From: Acetobacter tropicalis
GTDB taxonomy: Bacteria > Pseudomonadota > Alphaproteobacteria > Acetobacterales > Acetobacteraceae
DNA length: 64,000 bases
NCBI RefSeq assembly: GCF_001580915.1
Contig: NZ_LHZQ01000220.1
Span: 1-64,000, forward strand
Direction of reading: 5' to 3'
The notes below the pieces were generated by a model that did no database searches, was not told the DNA's origin, and worked only from the letters and a program-made list of their open reading frames with translations. Shown piece after piece: positions 39,156 through 48,191 of this stretch. The position numbers and the translations under genes are program-made. How positions within the stretch are numbered: position 1 is the first letter of the stretch; each line of letters opens with the position of its first letter.

Positions 39156-39329
39156 AATTTTTTCTCCACCAGACAGGCCGTAAACAGACCGTTCTTTTCA
39201 CCTTCCACGCGCACTGCTGGCATGAAAGACGCAAAAGGACGGTTGCGAAGCTTCACAAGGCGCGTCACATACCCTTCCCGGCCCCCTCTCGTCCAGCGGG
39301 GGAGATCAGCAGGAAAGGAATTTTGTTCC

Positions 39330-40070
39330 ATGCATCCCTCCAGCCGCGACGCTGCATCCTCCGTTTCCCCCGAAGAAATTGCCCGCTTTGGCGCTCTGGC
39401 GGATAAATGGTGGGACCCCTCCGGCCCCATGCGCCCCCTGCATGCCATGAATGAACTGCGCATAAGCTGGGCCTGCCGCCACTTTCCCCTGCGTGGGCGC
39501 TCCAGCCGCCGCGTACGCGTGCTTGATATCGGCTGCGGCGCGGGTTTGGCGAGTGAGGCTCTGGCTAGGGCGGGGCATGATGTTCTGGGCCTTGACGCCT
39601 CTCCAAACGGTATTGCCGCCGCACGGACGCATCTTGAAAATCACCCGCTTCCCGATGGCTCCGGCCCGCTGACTTATCGTGTTGGCAGCGCAGAAGAACT
39701 GGTGGCGGAAAACGCCAGATTTGATGCCGTAGTCGCCTTAGAAATTATAGAGCATGTAACTGATCCTGAAAGATTTATGCACATGCTGGCTGATCTGGCG
39801 GAACCGGGTGGCATTGTGATTGTATCCACCATGAACCGCACCCTGAAATCTCTGGCCATTGGCAAAATTGGGGCGGAATATCTGCTCCGCCTCCTGCCGG
39901 TTGGTACGCATGAATGGCGGAAATTTATTACCCCTGCCGAACTGGGCCGGTATGGCCGCTCAGCAGGTCTGAGCATTCAGGCTATTGCGGGCATGGTGCC
40001 CAGCCTGACCGGCTGGAAGGAAAGCCGCAACCTTGATGTAAATTACATTGCGGCTTTCAGAAAAAGCTGA
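39330..40070 (+). CDS. ubiG: Ubiquinone biosynthesis O-methyltransferase UbiG
   Basis: A 246-residue SAM methyltransferase that performs both O-methylations in ubiquinone synthesis. It shows FGALADKWWDPSGPMRPLHAMN (about 20-41), the SAM loop VLDIGCGAGLASEALARAGH (about 64-83), EIIEHV, and the C-terminal MVPSLTGWKESRNLDVNYIA region. The ATG at 39330 follows AGGAAAGGA. It is divergent from lysC. Ubiquinone is also the electron acceptor of Mqo encoded elsewhere in the window. Confidence 0.95.
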   Translation: MHPSSRDAASSVSPEEIARFGALADKWWDPSGPMRPLHAMNELRISWACRHFPLRGRSSRRVRVLDIGCGAGLASEALARAGHDVLGLDASPNGIAAARTHLENHPLPDGSGPLTYRVGSAEELVAENARFDAVVALEIIEHVTDPERFMHMLADLAEPGGIVIVSTMNRTLKSLAIGKIGAEYLLRLLPVGTHEWRKFITPAELGRYGRSAGLSIQAIAGMVPSLTGWKESRNLDVNYIAAFRKS

Positions 40071-40081
40071 TTCCGGCGCGC

Positions 40082-41341
40082 TCAGGAAGCCGGAACGCGC
40101 AAAAATTCAAAACATGTGGGGCTGCCAATTGGCGTAAAGTCCCATGTGAAACTGATCTTTCCCGTCGTTTTATCAACCCGGAAAGATGTGATAGAATCAC
40201 TCCTCTGGTTTGCAACGTACAAATAGCTGCCTGACGGATCAAACATGAGCGACCGCCCATAATCCGCATGGGTCCAGATCTCATCCACCAATGTCAGGCC
40301 CCCATCCTTGGCAACCTGAAACACAGCCAGCGAATCCCCCAGCCTGTTGGATACGTAGAGAAAATGTTCATCAGGAGAGAGCAGAATGCCTGCGGCCAAC
40401 GTGCTGCCACGGAAATGCGCTGTCACGCTACTGACAGTCTGCTGCGGCGCTATCTTGCCTGTCTGCGGGTCAAAATCCGCGACCACAACCTTGGAGTCCT
40501 GCTCACATAGCAGATAGAGCTTATGTCCATCCGACCCAAACTCAAAATGTCTGGGTGCAGAACCCGGCGTCATGGTTGTAAAGGGCACAGCGGCAGGAGT
40601 GAGCTTGCCGGTATCCAGATTGATGGTCCACACGTAAACACGGTCCAGCCCGGCATCCATCACCAGAACATATTTGCCTGTGGGATCAGCCTTCACCATG
40701 TGCGGATGGGCTGATGAATGATCGCTGATGGCAAAATTGCCCGGCGGGTTATCCGCCGCCCGATCTGGCATGCGGGGCCCGGTATTGTGCAGCAGTTCGG
40801 TCATACGGCCCAGAGAGCCATCGGCCAGAACATGCAGAACCCCGACCGTTCCCCCGGTATAATTAGCGACCATGACATACCTGCCAGACGGGTGGACGCT
40901 CAGATGCGCCGGGTCCGCGCCGCCGGAGGCAACAGTATTCAGCTTTGTCAGGGCACCTGTTGCATGATCAATTGAGAACGCCGTTACAGAGCCACTATGC
41001 GCCGTATCAAAATCATTGATCTCACTGACGGCATACAGAAAACGTTTATCGGGTGAGAGCGCAATATAGGACGGACTGGCAATGTCCGTAAATGTCATCA
41101 GGTTTGTCAGAACGCCCGTCTTCGGATCCATTTCAAAGACGGTAATCCCTTCCCCATTTCCTCCCGGCGGCCCGTGCTGGGTATATCCCCCCACATAACA
41201 ATATGTGCGCTCCCGTGATTCCGGATCAGCCGGATCTGGAGCCTTGGCCGTATCGTCCTGAGCGTAGGCTGGAAGCGCTACCGTCACGGCTCCGGCCATG
41301 CCAGCAAGCCCGAACAGACGACGGGAAAGAGAATGAGTCAT
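40082..41341 (-). CDS. Exported lactonase (6-phosphogluconolactonase-type beta-propeller)
   Basis: A 419-residue seven-bladed propeller of the YbhE/lactonase family: YCYVGGYTQHGPPGGNGEGI at the start of the mature part, SPSYIALSPDKRFLYAV, HPSGRYVMVANYTGG, HPHMVKADPTGKYVLVMDAG and FDPSGSYLYVANQRSDS. The N-terminal 27 residues form a signal peptide with SRRLFGLAG, a twin-arginine-like motif, ending PAYA. This places the enzyme in the periplasm, unlike cytoplasmic Pgl. A 9-residue longer TTG start is possible. It follows the DUF2147 gene by 30 bases. Confidence 0.88.
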   Translation of the reverse strand: MTHSLSRRLFGLAGMAGAVTVALPAYAQDDTAKAPDPADPESRERTYCYVGGYTQHGPPGGNGEGITVFEMDPKTGVLTNLMTFTDIASPSYIALSPDKRFLYAVSEINDFDTAHSGSVTAFSIDHATGALTKLNTVASGGADPAHLSVHPSGRYVMVANYTGGTVGVLHVLADGSLGRMTELLHNTGPRMPDRAADNPPGNFAISDHSSAHPHMVKADPTGKYVLVMDAGLDRVYVWTINLDTGKLTPAAVPFTTMTPGSAPRHFEFGSDGHKLYLLCEQDSKVVVADFDPQTGKIAPQQTVSSVTAHFRGSTLAAGILLSPDEHFLYVSNRLGDSLAVFQVAKDGGLTLVDEIWTHADYGRSLMFDPSGSYLYVANQRSDSITSFRVDKTTGKISFTWDFTPIGSPTCFEFLRVPAS

Positions 41342-41371
41342 AAACAAGAGCCTTGTTGTTCTTTTCAATTT

Positions 41372-41863
41372 TTAATGCGGCATTTTACACACCGGGCCGA
41401 TGGTTCCCTGATAACGGGTCCATGTCTGGGTTTCGCCAAAAAGCGGCAACCCGATATATCCCCGCAGTTTTAGAACATCTTTTCTGGGAGACCATATCTG
41501 CGCCTGATAAACGCTTCCGGTGTCAGGGTCTAGAATCTTGCCGTTCCAACGCCCGCCTTCATCAGAAGATGCCCGGAAATCGGTAAGCATCAGAAGATTG
41601 CACTCCGAATTCCCCTTTTTGTCACGCGGAACATCCGTGCCCTCATATTGCAGCCCAACAAGGTGACCACATACCGTATCCCCGCACGTTCCTATCTTGA
41701 ACACGCCATCATGGCCCTGGCTAAGCCAATACCCCTCAAATGGGTTAGCTGGAGAGCTTTCCGCTTTGGCGGCGTCTGGCGCGATCAGGAACGCACACAT
41801 CAGAACTGGGTAAAGGAATGCTGCAAGCCATCTGTTCTTTCTGCTCACCTTGTCCCTCTCCAT
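41372..41863 (-). CDS. DUF2147 secreted protein
   Basis: A 163-residue exported protein; the signal peptide covers about 1-34 (ending DAAKA). The DUF2147 domain follows: FEGYWLSQGHDGVFKIGTCG, CGHLVGL, RWNGKILDPDTGSVYQAQIW and LRGYIGLPLFGETQTWTR. The family is periplasmic, with a lipocalin-like predicted fold and no settled function. Four mature cysteines may form two disulfides. It sits 30 bases upstream of the exported lactonase on the same strand. Confidence 0.9.
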   Translation of the reverse strand: MERDKVSRKNRWLAAFLYPVLMCAFLIAPDAAKAESSPANPFEGYWLSQGHDGVFKIGTCGDTVCGHLVGLQYEGTDVPRDKKGNSECNLLMLTDFRASSDEGGRWNGKILDPDTGSVYQAQIWSPRKDVLKLRGYIGLPLFGETQTWTRYQGTIGPVCKMPH

Positions 41864-41969
41864 ATTCCTGCAACCAACCTGTCTGGCTGCGTCTTTGCCT
41901 TGGCACCTTAAGCTTCAACAATCAGGTAGGCAGGTGTAGTCACCCCGCCGTTTTAGCACTTTTCAACAG

Positions 41970-42434
41970 TCAGCTATCTGTGCGCCGAACCCACGGAATA
42001 GCCACAACATCTACGCCTTCTTCACGCAGCATTTCATGGTCACGTTCTGTCGCGTTTCCATAAATGCCCCGTTCAGGGGCCTCACCGTGGTGAATCCTTA
42101 CAGCTTCTTCCGCAAAGCGGTCACCCATGTTCTCGCAGTTCTGCTCTACCGCCTGCCGTATTTTCTGAAAGGCGATCAGAACCTTATCGGGCATTCCTCT
42201 GCCTGCAGGGCCCTGCACCGCAGGCTCAGATACAGGCTTCTCTGGCTTATCGGAACGCCTGTTCAGCCCACCTTTAGCTATAGCTGGCGCCATCAAGGCC
42301 TGCTGAACATCTGATGTTCCGCATTCAGGGCAGCTTAAAAAGCCTTCCTTCTGCAAGTGTGCAAAGGTCGCGCTATCGCGGTACCAGCCCTCAAACGCAT
42401 GGCTGTTGACGCACTGCAAGCGGTAACAGATCAT
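41970..42434 (-). CDS. DUF1178 protein
   Basis: A 154-residue cytoplasmic protein. The N-terminus MICYRLQCVNSHAFEGWYRD with LSCPECG supplies C8, H12, C35 and C38, probably a zinc ribbon. The C-terminal half has NCENMGDRFAEEAVRIHHGE and GIYGNATERDHEMLREEG, the DUF1178 signature. The function is unknown. It lies between grxC (39 bases) and DUF2147 (106 bases) on the same strand. Confidence 0.9.
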   Translation of the reverse strand: MICYRLQCVNSHAFEGWYRDSATFAHLQKEGFLSCPECGTSDVQQALMAPAIAKGGLNRRSDKPEKPVSEPAVQGPAGRGMPDKVLIAFQKIRQAVEQNCENMGDRFAEEAVRIHHGEAPERGIYGNATERDHEMLREEGVDVVAIPWVRRTDS

Positions 42435-42473
42435 TGTCCTTCTCTTTCAGGCGGCAGCAGAACCTCCTTGCTT

Positions 42474-42734
42474 TTAGGCAAGTCCGAGTGCTGCATCCAG
42501 TTTTCTCTGCCGTTCCAGCGCCATCAGGTCATCACATCCACCCAGCGCTTTCTCTCCTACAAACACCTGAGGCACTGTGGTGCTGCCGCCTGAGCGGTCA
42601 TAAGCCTGCTGGCGTTCCGGCGTTCCGCGCGGAGCATTGATTTCCTGAAACGCAACATTCTTGCTGCGCAGCAACTGCACAGCCCTTACGCAATAAGGAC
42701 ATCCGGGCTGGGTATAAATTTCAATGGCTGGCAT
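42474..42734 (-). CDS. grxC: Glutaredoxin 3
   Basis: An 86-residue dithiol glutaredoxin with active site C12-P-Y-C15, TVPQVFVGEKALGGCDDL (cis-Pro and glutathione-binding segment) and a typical C-terminus. It reduces protein disulfides and mixed disulfides with glutathione in the cytoplasm. A longer frame starts at 42764, but MPAIEIYTQPGCPYC is the family start. Confidence 0.93.
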   Translation of the reverse strand: MPAIEIYTQPGCPYCVRAVQLLRSKNVAFQEINAPRGTPERQQAYDRSGGSTTVPQVFVGEKALGGCDDLMALERQRKLDAALGLA

Positions 42735-42821
42735 AGGGGTGTCCCACTCTATTTTGTGTTTCATTCATTAAAGACGCTTTTGCGCCATGTGATGCCCGCC
42801 ATATACGGCACCACACCTGTT

Positions 42822-43637
42822 TCATGTCGTTTCCAATATCGGAAAGTCCAGATCAATCTCTTTTTGCGATGGCACTTCAGCCGCCACCAGTACCGAGACC
42901 GAACGGGCACCTGCCTGCAGCAAGGCGTTGGTACAGGCCGTTGCCGTTGCGCCAGATGTCAGCACATCATCCACCAACACAACCTCCTTACCTGAAATCA
43001 GTTCCGCATACGGTGCCCTGACCACAATAGCGCGTGCCATTTCCTCCTGCCGTTCCCGGCGGGAAAAACGCGCAAGACGTGAGGTGGCGCGTGTACGGGC
43101 CAAACCATCTGGCCGACAGGGGACACCGGCAAGCCTCGCCACTTCCCATGCCAGAAGAGCAGCCTGATTATAACGCCGCTTCAAAAGACGCATCCTGTGA
43201 ACAGGCACAGGCACCACAAGGCAATCTGGCGTAAAAAGAGCCTGCCCTGCCTGCCACATCCGTTTCCCCAGAAAACGGGCATTTTCCTGCCTATCCGCAT
43301 ATTTCAACTGTAAAATCAGATCTCTGGCACCCTTGTCATACAAAAAGGCTGCACGTGCATGATCCCACACCGGAGGGTGGCGCTCACATTTGGCGCACCA
43401 TCTTTCTGCATTCAAATACGCTTCTGATGCCTGAGGTGCGCCGCATTTGACGCAGAAAGGCTGCGTAATCGGTGTGAGACGCCCAAAACAGACAGAACAG
43501 ACGCCGCCCGCCACGTCTGTTTCCACGCCACATAACTGGCAGGATGGCGGAAAGAGCATATCAAGTGTTCCATGGCCCAGCCAATGCGCCGCCATCCTGA
43601 ACATCAGCCGCGTTCTTCCGCCTCCCTCAGATGTCAT
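42822..43637 (-). CDS. ComF family phosphoribosyltransferase-like protein
   Basis: A 271-residue protein. The N-terminal part has several Cys pairs (CQLC, CSVC, CVKC, CAKC) of a double zinc finger. The C-terminal part is a type I phosphoribosyltransferase fold with KRRYNQAALLA and the PRPP loop VVLVDDVLTSGAT. ComF homologues are linked to DNA uptake in competent bacteria; in others the role is not established. The ATG at 43637 follows AGAGGGGA at good spacing and is preferred to 43661. It is divergent from the methyltransferase gene. Confidence 0.88.
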   Translation of the reverse strand: MTSEGGGRTRLMFRMAAHWLGHGTLDMLFPPSCQLCGVETDVAGGVCSVCFGRLTPITQPFCVKCGAPQASEAYLNAERWCAKCERHPPVWDHARAAFLYDKGARDLILQLKYADRQENARFLGKRMWQAGQALFTPDCLVVPVPVHRMRLLKRRYNQAALLAWEVARLAGVPCRPDGLARTRATSRLARFSRRERQEEMARAIVVRAPYAELISGKEVVLVDDVLTSGATATACTNALLQAGARSVSVLVAAEVPSQKEIDLDFPILETT

Positions 43638-43684
43638 GCGTCCCCTCTTGGCAAACGCCAAAGACTAGCGCAGACCATAAAGCC

Positions 43685-44566
43685 ATGGAGGCTCCTATCA
43701 TTTTTGACCGCCCAGCCGTGCGTCTGCACAAGACACGTGCTGCACGTTTACAACAGGCCGTCACACCCATTCTCACCGCTGCTGCGGATATTCTGCTGGA
43801 ACGTCTGGATGATGTCACGCGCCCCCTTCATTCGGCTCTGGATTTAGGAGGACGCGGGATTATCGCGCCACGCCTCTTGAAACGCGGAATGGACGTTGTC
43901 TGTTGTGAGTCCACACCTCCTCCCACCTTATCCGAAAGCGCACCAACTGTGTGCGTTGATGAAGAGTGGCTGCCTTTCGCGCCTCACAGTTTTGATCTGG
44001 TTGTTGCCAACCTGTCCCTTCATTGGATCAATGATCTTCCGGGCACGCTGACCCAGCTCCGCCTGACCCTCAAGCCAGACGGACTGTTTCTGGCCAGTGT
44101 TCCCATTCTGCCAACGTTACGGCCGCTCAAACAGGCGCTGGAAATGGCGGAACTCGCTTTGAGTGATGGTGTTTCCCCCCGCGTTTCTCCTCTTCCCACA
44201 CAGCAGAGTTGCGCCCACTTGCTTCAACGGACAGGTTTTGCCCTCCCTGTAGTGGATACGGAAAAACTGGATCTTCGATACCGCTCATTGACCGGCCTCA
44301 TACGGGATTTGCGCGCTGCCGGAGAAACCAATGCATTAAAACTGCGCAGCCACATCATTCCACCGCGCATGCTGTTTCCTGCCGCAGCAGCAGAACTCGC
44401 CGCACTGGAGGATCAGGAGGGGACTTTTGCCATGCCGTTGCACATGGCCATTCTTACGGCATGGAGCCCTTCCCCCTCACAACCCAAACCTCTCCAGCCG
44501 GGACAATTCACGCACTCTCTTGAAGAAGCGCTGAAAAACCCAGTTCCGCCGAATACACCTTCCTGA
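43685..44566 (+). CDS. SAM-dependent methyltransferase, BioC/NDUFAF5-like
   Basis: A 293-residue class I methyltransferase. IIFDRPAVRLHKTRAARL at the start, SALDLGGRGIIAPRLLKRG (diverged SAM loop) and FDLVVANLSLHWINDLPGTL are typical of the alphaproteobacterial group related to BioC and to mitochondrial NDUFAF5, a complex I assembly hydroxylase. The SAM loop is less canonical than in BioC (DLGGRG rather than DxGxGxG), as in NDUFAF5. I favour the NDUFAF5-like reading. Its stop is 4 bases from the convergent moaA stop. Confidence 0.8.
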   Translation: MEAPIIFDRPAVRLHKTRAARLQQAVTPILTAAADILLERLDDVTRPLHSALDLGGRGIIAPRLLKRGMDVVCCESTPPPTLSESAPTVCVDEEWLPFAPHSFDLVVANLSLHWINDLPGTLTQLRLTLKPDGLFLASVPILPTLRPLKQALEMAELALSDGVSPRVSPLPTQQSCAHLLQRTGFALPVVDTEKLDLRYRSLTGLIRDLRAAGETNALKLRSHIIPPRMLFPAAAAELAALEDQEGTFAMPLHMAILTAWSPSPSQPKPLQPGQFTHSLEEALKNPVPPNTPS

Positions 44567-44570
44567 GGCT

Positions 44571-45587
44571 TTATCCGCCAGTCACACTCATATGGCGGGC
44601 TGGTCCCTGAACATCTCCGGGCTTAACCCCCAGCATGAAATTATGACCTCGTGGCTTGAGGGCAATGGCTGTTTGAATACCAGCCAACAGCGCTGCATCA
44701 TCCCCACCGGAACGCATGATTTCGCGCAGGTCAATCCCGTCTTCCTGCCCCAGGCACGTGTAAAGCCGCCCGGTACAGGACACTCTTACCCGGTTACAAC
44801 TATCACAGAAATTATGGCTCATAGGGGTAATGAACCCAATGCGTCTTCCGGTTTCAGCAACCCGCATATATCGGGCAGGCCCGCCCGTTCTGTCTCCCAA
44901 AGGTTCCAGCGTCCAACGGCGTGCCAACTGTTTTTTTACCGTGGAGAGCGGAAGGTATGTGGCCGTACGGTCTTCCCCTGTCTCGCCCATCGGCATGGTT
45001 TCAATCAGACAGAAATCCGCCCCGATGTCTCCACACCATGCCAGCATGTCATCAAATTCATCATCATTCACACCTGCCATGGCAACGGTGTTAATTCGCA
45101 CAGCCAAGCCTGCCGCCCGTGCTGCACGGATGCCCTCCAGTGTGGCAGCAAGCTTTCCTCGTCGCGTTATCTGCGTAAAACGTGCCTCATCCAACGTATC
45201 CAGACTAACGTTCACGCGACGCACACCGGCTTTGAACAATGTTTCCGCATAAAGGGCCAACCTGCTGCCGTTAGTCGTCAACGTCAGTTCCTCAAGCCCC
45301 CCGTCCTGTTCAGGATGATGAAGCCAGTGACCAAGATGCTCGAGAAAGACGCCGATATCCTTGCGAACAAGCGGCTCCCCGCCAGTAAGACGCAATCTTT
45401 TAACGCCATGCTCCACAAACACGCGGCACAGACGAAAAAGTTCTTCGAAATCAAGAACATCAGCGCGCGGCAAAAACGTCATGCTTTCGGCCATGCAGTA
45501 AACACACCGCATGTCACACCGATCTGTCACCGACATTCGAAGATAGGAAATACGGCGGCCAGCAGGATCAATTAAAGAGGACAACAT
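44571..45587 (-). CDS. moaA: GTP 3',8-cyclase MoaA
   Basis: A 338-residue radical-SAM enzyme for the first step of molybdenum cofactor synthesis. The N-terminal cluster is C24-x3-C28-x2-C31 (CDMRCVYC). The second cluster is FCDSCNRVRVSCTGRLYTC. The chain ends in the conserved Gly-Gly. RLTGGEPLVRKDI and the SLDTLDEARF segment agree. A longer TTG start at 45605 is possible. No other moa/moe genes are near. Confidence 0.96.
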   Translation of the reverse strand: MLSSLIDPAGRRISYLRMSVTDRCDMRCVYCMAESMTFLPRADVLDFEELFRLCRVFVEHGVKRLRLTGGEPLVRKDIGVFLEHLGHWLHHPEQDGGLEELTLTTNGSRLALYAETLFKAGVRRVNVSLDTLDEARFTQITRRGKLAATLEGIRAARAAGLAVRINTVAMAGVNDDEFDDMLAWCGDIGADFCLIETMPMGETGEDRTATYLPLSTVKKQLARRWTLEPLGDRTGGPARYMRVAETGRRIGFITPMSHNFCDSCNRVRVSCTGRLYTCLGQEDGIDLREIMRSGGDDAALLAGIQTAIALKPRGHNFMLGVKPGDVQGPARHMSVTGG

Positions 45588-46150
45588 AGGTCCACTATAT
45601 AGCAAAACACCATCACGTTGTCGAAATCCAAATGCGGGCCGCGCCTATCGGGCACGAGAGCTTCTTCAGCCAAAGAAACAATGTGTAGAAAAGAAAAAAG
45701 AGCATAACCTACGCCACAAACCAACCCTGGCTCGTCTTCGCTCATTATCAGAAACGAAGAGCCAAACAGAAACAGTGACTAATGGCTTGTAGGATGGTCT
45801 GGAAAATCAGGCTCTATAGCGCAAGTTGCGCGTGTCAGATTTTTTCGGCGACTCTTCTAAAGTAAGAGCCGTCTTCAATGTATGAAGAAAAATAAAGAAT
45901 TCGGGGACGGAAGGCAACCTATACGCCCCCTTCCCAACTCTGAGGCCCCTTATCCTGCATTGTTTCAAACGCAGATGAAGGAAGACACTCATTATATCCT
46001 ATTGCTACCGTATTCCCCCGCCTGACTGGAGACATTGCAAAAGTTAGCCCTTTCGCAAAAAACATCCTCAGCCGTCAGCGTTGACCTACACCCAGCACGA
46101 ATATCGTACTCGTGCTGGATGCCGGGTTCAACACCATGCGAAAAAAGCGC
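45588..46150. other. Intergenic region between moaA and galU (563 bases)
   Basis: I find no convincing gene. Reading frames here are short, lack ribosome sites and encode unrecognised peptides. The moaA promoter lies at the left end. A 9-bp hairpin is at 46092-46118, just after galU, and an imperfect inverted repeat is near 45846-45872. The rest is A/T-richer than the flanking genes. Confidence 0.4.
46092..46118 (-). terminator. Hairpin after galU
   Basis: ccagcacga (46092-46100) and tcgtgctgg (46110-46118) form a perfect 9-bp stem with a 9-base loop, 32 bases beyond the galU stop. No T-run follows, so it may only stabilise the message end. Confidence 0.45.
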
Positions 46151-47035
46151 TCACAGGGTTTGGGTATAATTTTTCAGGAAGTCTTTTACATCATCAGCCA
46201 AATCAGGGCGTTCGAGGGAGAATGCAATCTGCGCTTCCAAGAAGCCGATCTTATTGCCGCAATCAAAACGACGGCCTTCATACCGCAGACCATGGAACGG
46301 AACTTCGCCAATGGTTTTTGCCATGGCGTCTGTCAATTGCACTTCACCGCCTGCACCTTTTTCCAGCTTGGAAAGATAAGGCATGATTTCAGGGGTAAGA
46401 ATATAGCGTCCAATAATGGACAGGTTGGACGGTGCCTCTTCAGGTTTCGGCTTTTCAACCAGACCTTTCACCTCGACCAGACGCCCATCATCCTTACCGG
46501 TGTCCAGAATACCATAGCGGTTGGTGTGTTCACGCGGCACTTCGGTAACGGCAACAACGCTACCACCCGTCTGGTAATAGGCATCAGCAAGCTGCTTCAG
46601 GCAGGACGTTTTTGCCTGCACAATGTCATCGGGTAGCAGAATGGCGAACGGATCATCCCCAATAAAGCTGCGTGCACACCAGATGGCATGCCCCAAACCC
46701 AGCGGTTCCTGCTGACGCACCGCCACCAGAGATCCTGCTTCAATGGAACTCGGCTTCAGGGCTTCCAGCGCCTCTACCTTGTTACGCTCACGCAGTGTTG
46801 CTTCCAGTTCGTAAGCAATATCGAAATAATCGATCAGGGAATCCTTTCCACGGCCTGTAATCAGGCAGAATTCCTCAATCCCTGCTTCACGCGCTTCATC
46901 AATCGCATATTGAATGAGAGGCCGGTCAACAACTGTCAGCATTTCCTTGGGCATGGCTTTGGTTGCCGGCAGGAAGCGTGTACCCAGTCCTGCAACAGGC
47001 AGAACTGCTTTACGTAAAGGCTTGGGCTTGGACAC
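46151..47035 (-). CDS. galU: UTP-glucose-1-phosphate uridylyltransferase
   Basis: A 294-residue nucleotidyltransferase making UDP-glucose, precursor of exopolysaccharide, cellulose and lipopolysaccharide sugars. The N-terminal AVLPVAGLGTRFLPATKAMPKEML is the signature. GLGHAIWCAR, LLPDDI, GLVEKP and GGEVQLTDA are all present. It stands alone between two spacers, downstream of tRNA-Leu on the same strand. Confidence 0.96.
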   Translation of the reverse strand: MSKPKPLRKAVLPVAGLGTRFLPATKAMPKEMLTVVDRPLIQYAIDEAREAGIEEFCLITGRGKDSLIDYFDIAYELEATLRERNKVEALEALKPSSIEAGSLVAVRQQEPLGLGHAIWCARSFIGDDPFAILLPDDIVQAKTSCLKQLADAYYQTGGSVVAVTEVPREHTNRYGILDTGKDDGRLVEVKGLVEKPKPEEAPSNLSIIGRYILTPEIMPYLSKLEKGAGGEVQLTDAMAKTIGEVPFHGLRYEGRRFDCGNKIGFLEAQIAFSLERPDLADDVKDFLKNYTQTL

Positions 47036-47340
47036 GAATACGACACCTTGAATTAAAGTTCAGTTGCAACAAATGCGCCACGGTATCGCTACTATCGGGG
47101 GCCTGCTTCGTCAAATCAGCCCAGATAGCGCCACACCTGCTCTTGTAGAGAGCGAACTCTCCGATAAGGTAACGCATTTGCGATAACAAAGATTACCGGG
47201 ATTTTAAACAAACAAAGAAAGGCCTGACTATGGCATTTGGGCCATTTTCAGACTGAAATAATATTTTTATGCTAAAAATTCATGATTCCGAGAAAAATCA
47301 GCTTTTATGTTTTGCTGAATTTTTCCGGAAATCAGAGAAT
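47036..47340. other. Spacer between tRNA-Leu and galU
   Basis: 305 bases, A/T-rich toward the tRNA. It holds a probable tRNA terminator (47288-47328) and must include the galU promoter near 47050-47110. No gene is seen. Confidence 0.45.
47288..47328 (-). terminator. Probable terminator of tRNA-Leu
   Basis: Positions 47288-47302 pair with 47314-47328 in a roughly 14-bp A/T-rich stem with two single-base bulges. It starts about 12 bases after the tRNA 3' end on the minus strand and has T-runs within the stem. Confidence 0.45.
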
Positions 47341-47427
47341 TGGTGCGGCCGAGAAGACTCGAACTTCCACGGGGTATTCCCCCACAAGCACCTCAAGCTT
47401 GCGCGTCTACCATTCCGCCACGGCCGC
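47341..47427 (-). tRNA. tRNA-Leu (GAG)
   Basis: An 87-base class II tRNA with encoded CCA (47343-47341). The acceptor is gcggccg/cggccgc, the anticodon stem caagc/gcttg with loop ttgaggt, and the anticodon GAG is at 47394-47392. The long variable arm (a stem around gggg/cccc) is typical of leucine tRNAs. Confidence 0.95.
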
Positions 47428-47501
47428 CCCGTGACAACCAGTACCGAAAGAGCGATACCGTTTGGTGAGAAGCCCTATAACCGAACCAACATCAGGCGGC
47501 A

Positions 47502-48191
47502 ATGACCAACAAACACTTTTTATGGGAAATCAGCAAAAACCCGGTCCCTTACCCTTATGCTCTCTCCCGCATGCAGGATATTGCCCAGAAAATCCGCTCC
47601 CAGCAGGCAGAGGAACGCGTCTGGCTGCTTGAGCATCCCCCTCTTTATACAGCCGGCACCTCCGCCAAACCGGCAGATCTCTTCAACCCCCACCATTACC
47701 CTACCTATGATGCCGGACGCGGCGGCCAATGGACCTATCACGGCCCCGGTCAACGAATCGCCTATGTCATGATGGATCTGCAAAAATCCCACGGGCAGGT
47801 CCCGGCGCGCGATTTACGGGCCTATGTGCATGCTTTGGAAAATTGGATCATCCGCACATTGGCAGAATTCGGCTTGAAAGGAGAATGTCGGGATGGACGT
47901 GTCGGTGTGTGGGTCATTGATCCGCAAAGCGGTCAGGAAGAAAAAATTGCCGCAATTGGGGTGCGCGTTTCACGCTGGGTCAGTTGGCATGGCATAGCCA
48001 TCAATCTTCACCCCGACATGGCGGATTTTGACGGCATCGTGCCCTGCGGCATTCGGGAATTTGGGGTCACCAGTTTTCAGAAACTTGGCCTGCCGGTGAC
48101 CTTTGCCCAACTAGACGCCGCCTTAGCCAAAAACTGGACGGCGGTGTTTGGTGAGTCCCCTTCAGCGCTTACGCCTCTTCAAGACGAATAA
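47502..48191 (+). CDS. lipB: Octanoyltransferase LipB
   Basis: A 229-residue enzyme that transfers octanoyl from acyl carrier protein to lipoyl domains. The family signatures are [13 protein letters not shown] (about 72-84), K148 in [17 protein letters not shown], and the catalytic C182 in IVPCGI. The last 23 bases overlap the end of the convergent LolA-like gene. Confidence 0.95.
   Translation: MTNKHFLWEISKNPVPYPYALSRMQDIAQKIRSQQAEERVWLLEHPPLYTAGTSAKPADLFNPHHYPTYDAGRGGQWTYHGPGQRIAYVMMDLQKSHGQVPARDLRAYVHALENWIIRTLAEFGLKGECRDGRVGVWVIDPQSGQEEKIAAIGVRVSRWVSWHGIAINLHPDMADFDGIVPCGIREFGVTSFQKLGLPVTFAQLDAALAKNWTAVFGESPSALTPLQDE

Noticed and set aside
45807-45992. 61-codon minus-strand frame in the moaA-galU spacer
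   Set aside because: No ribosome site and no recognised motif; composition gives no support.
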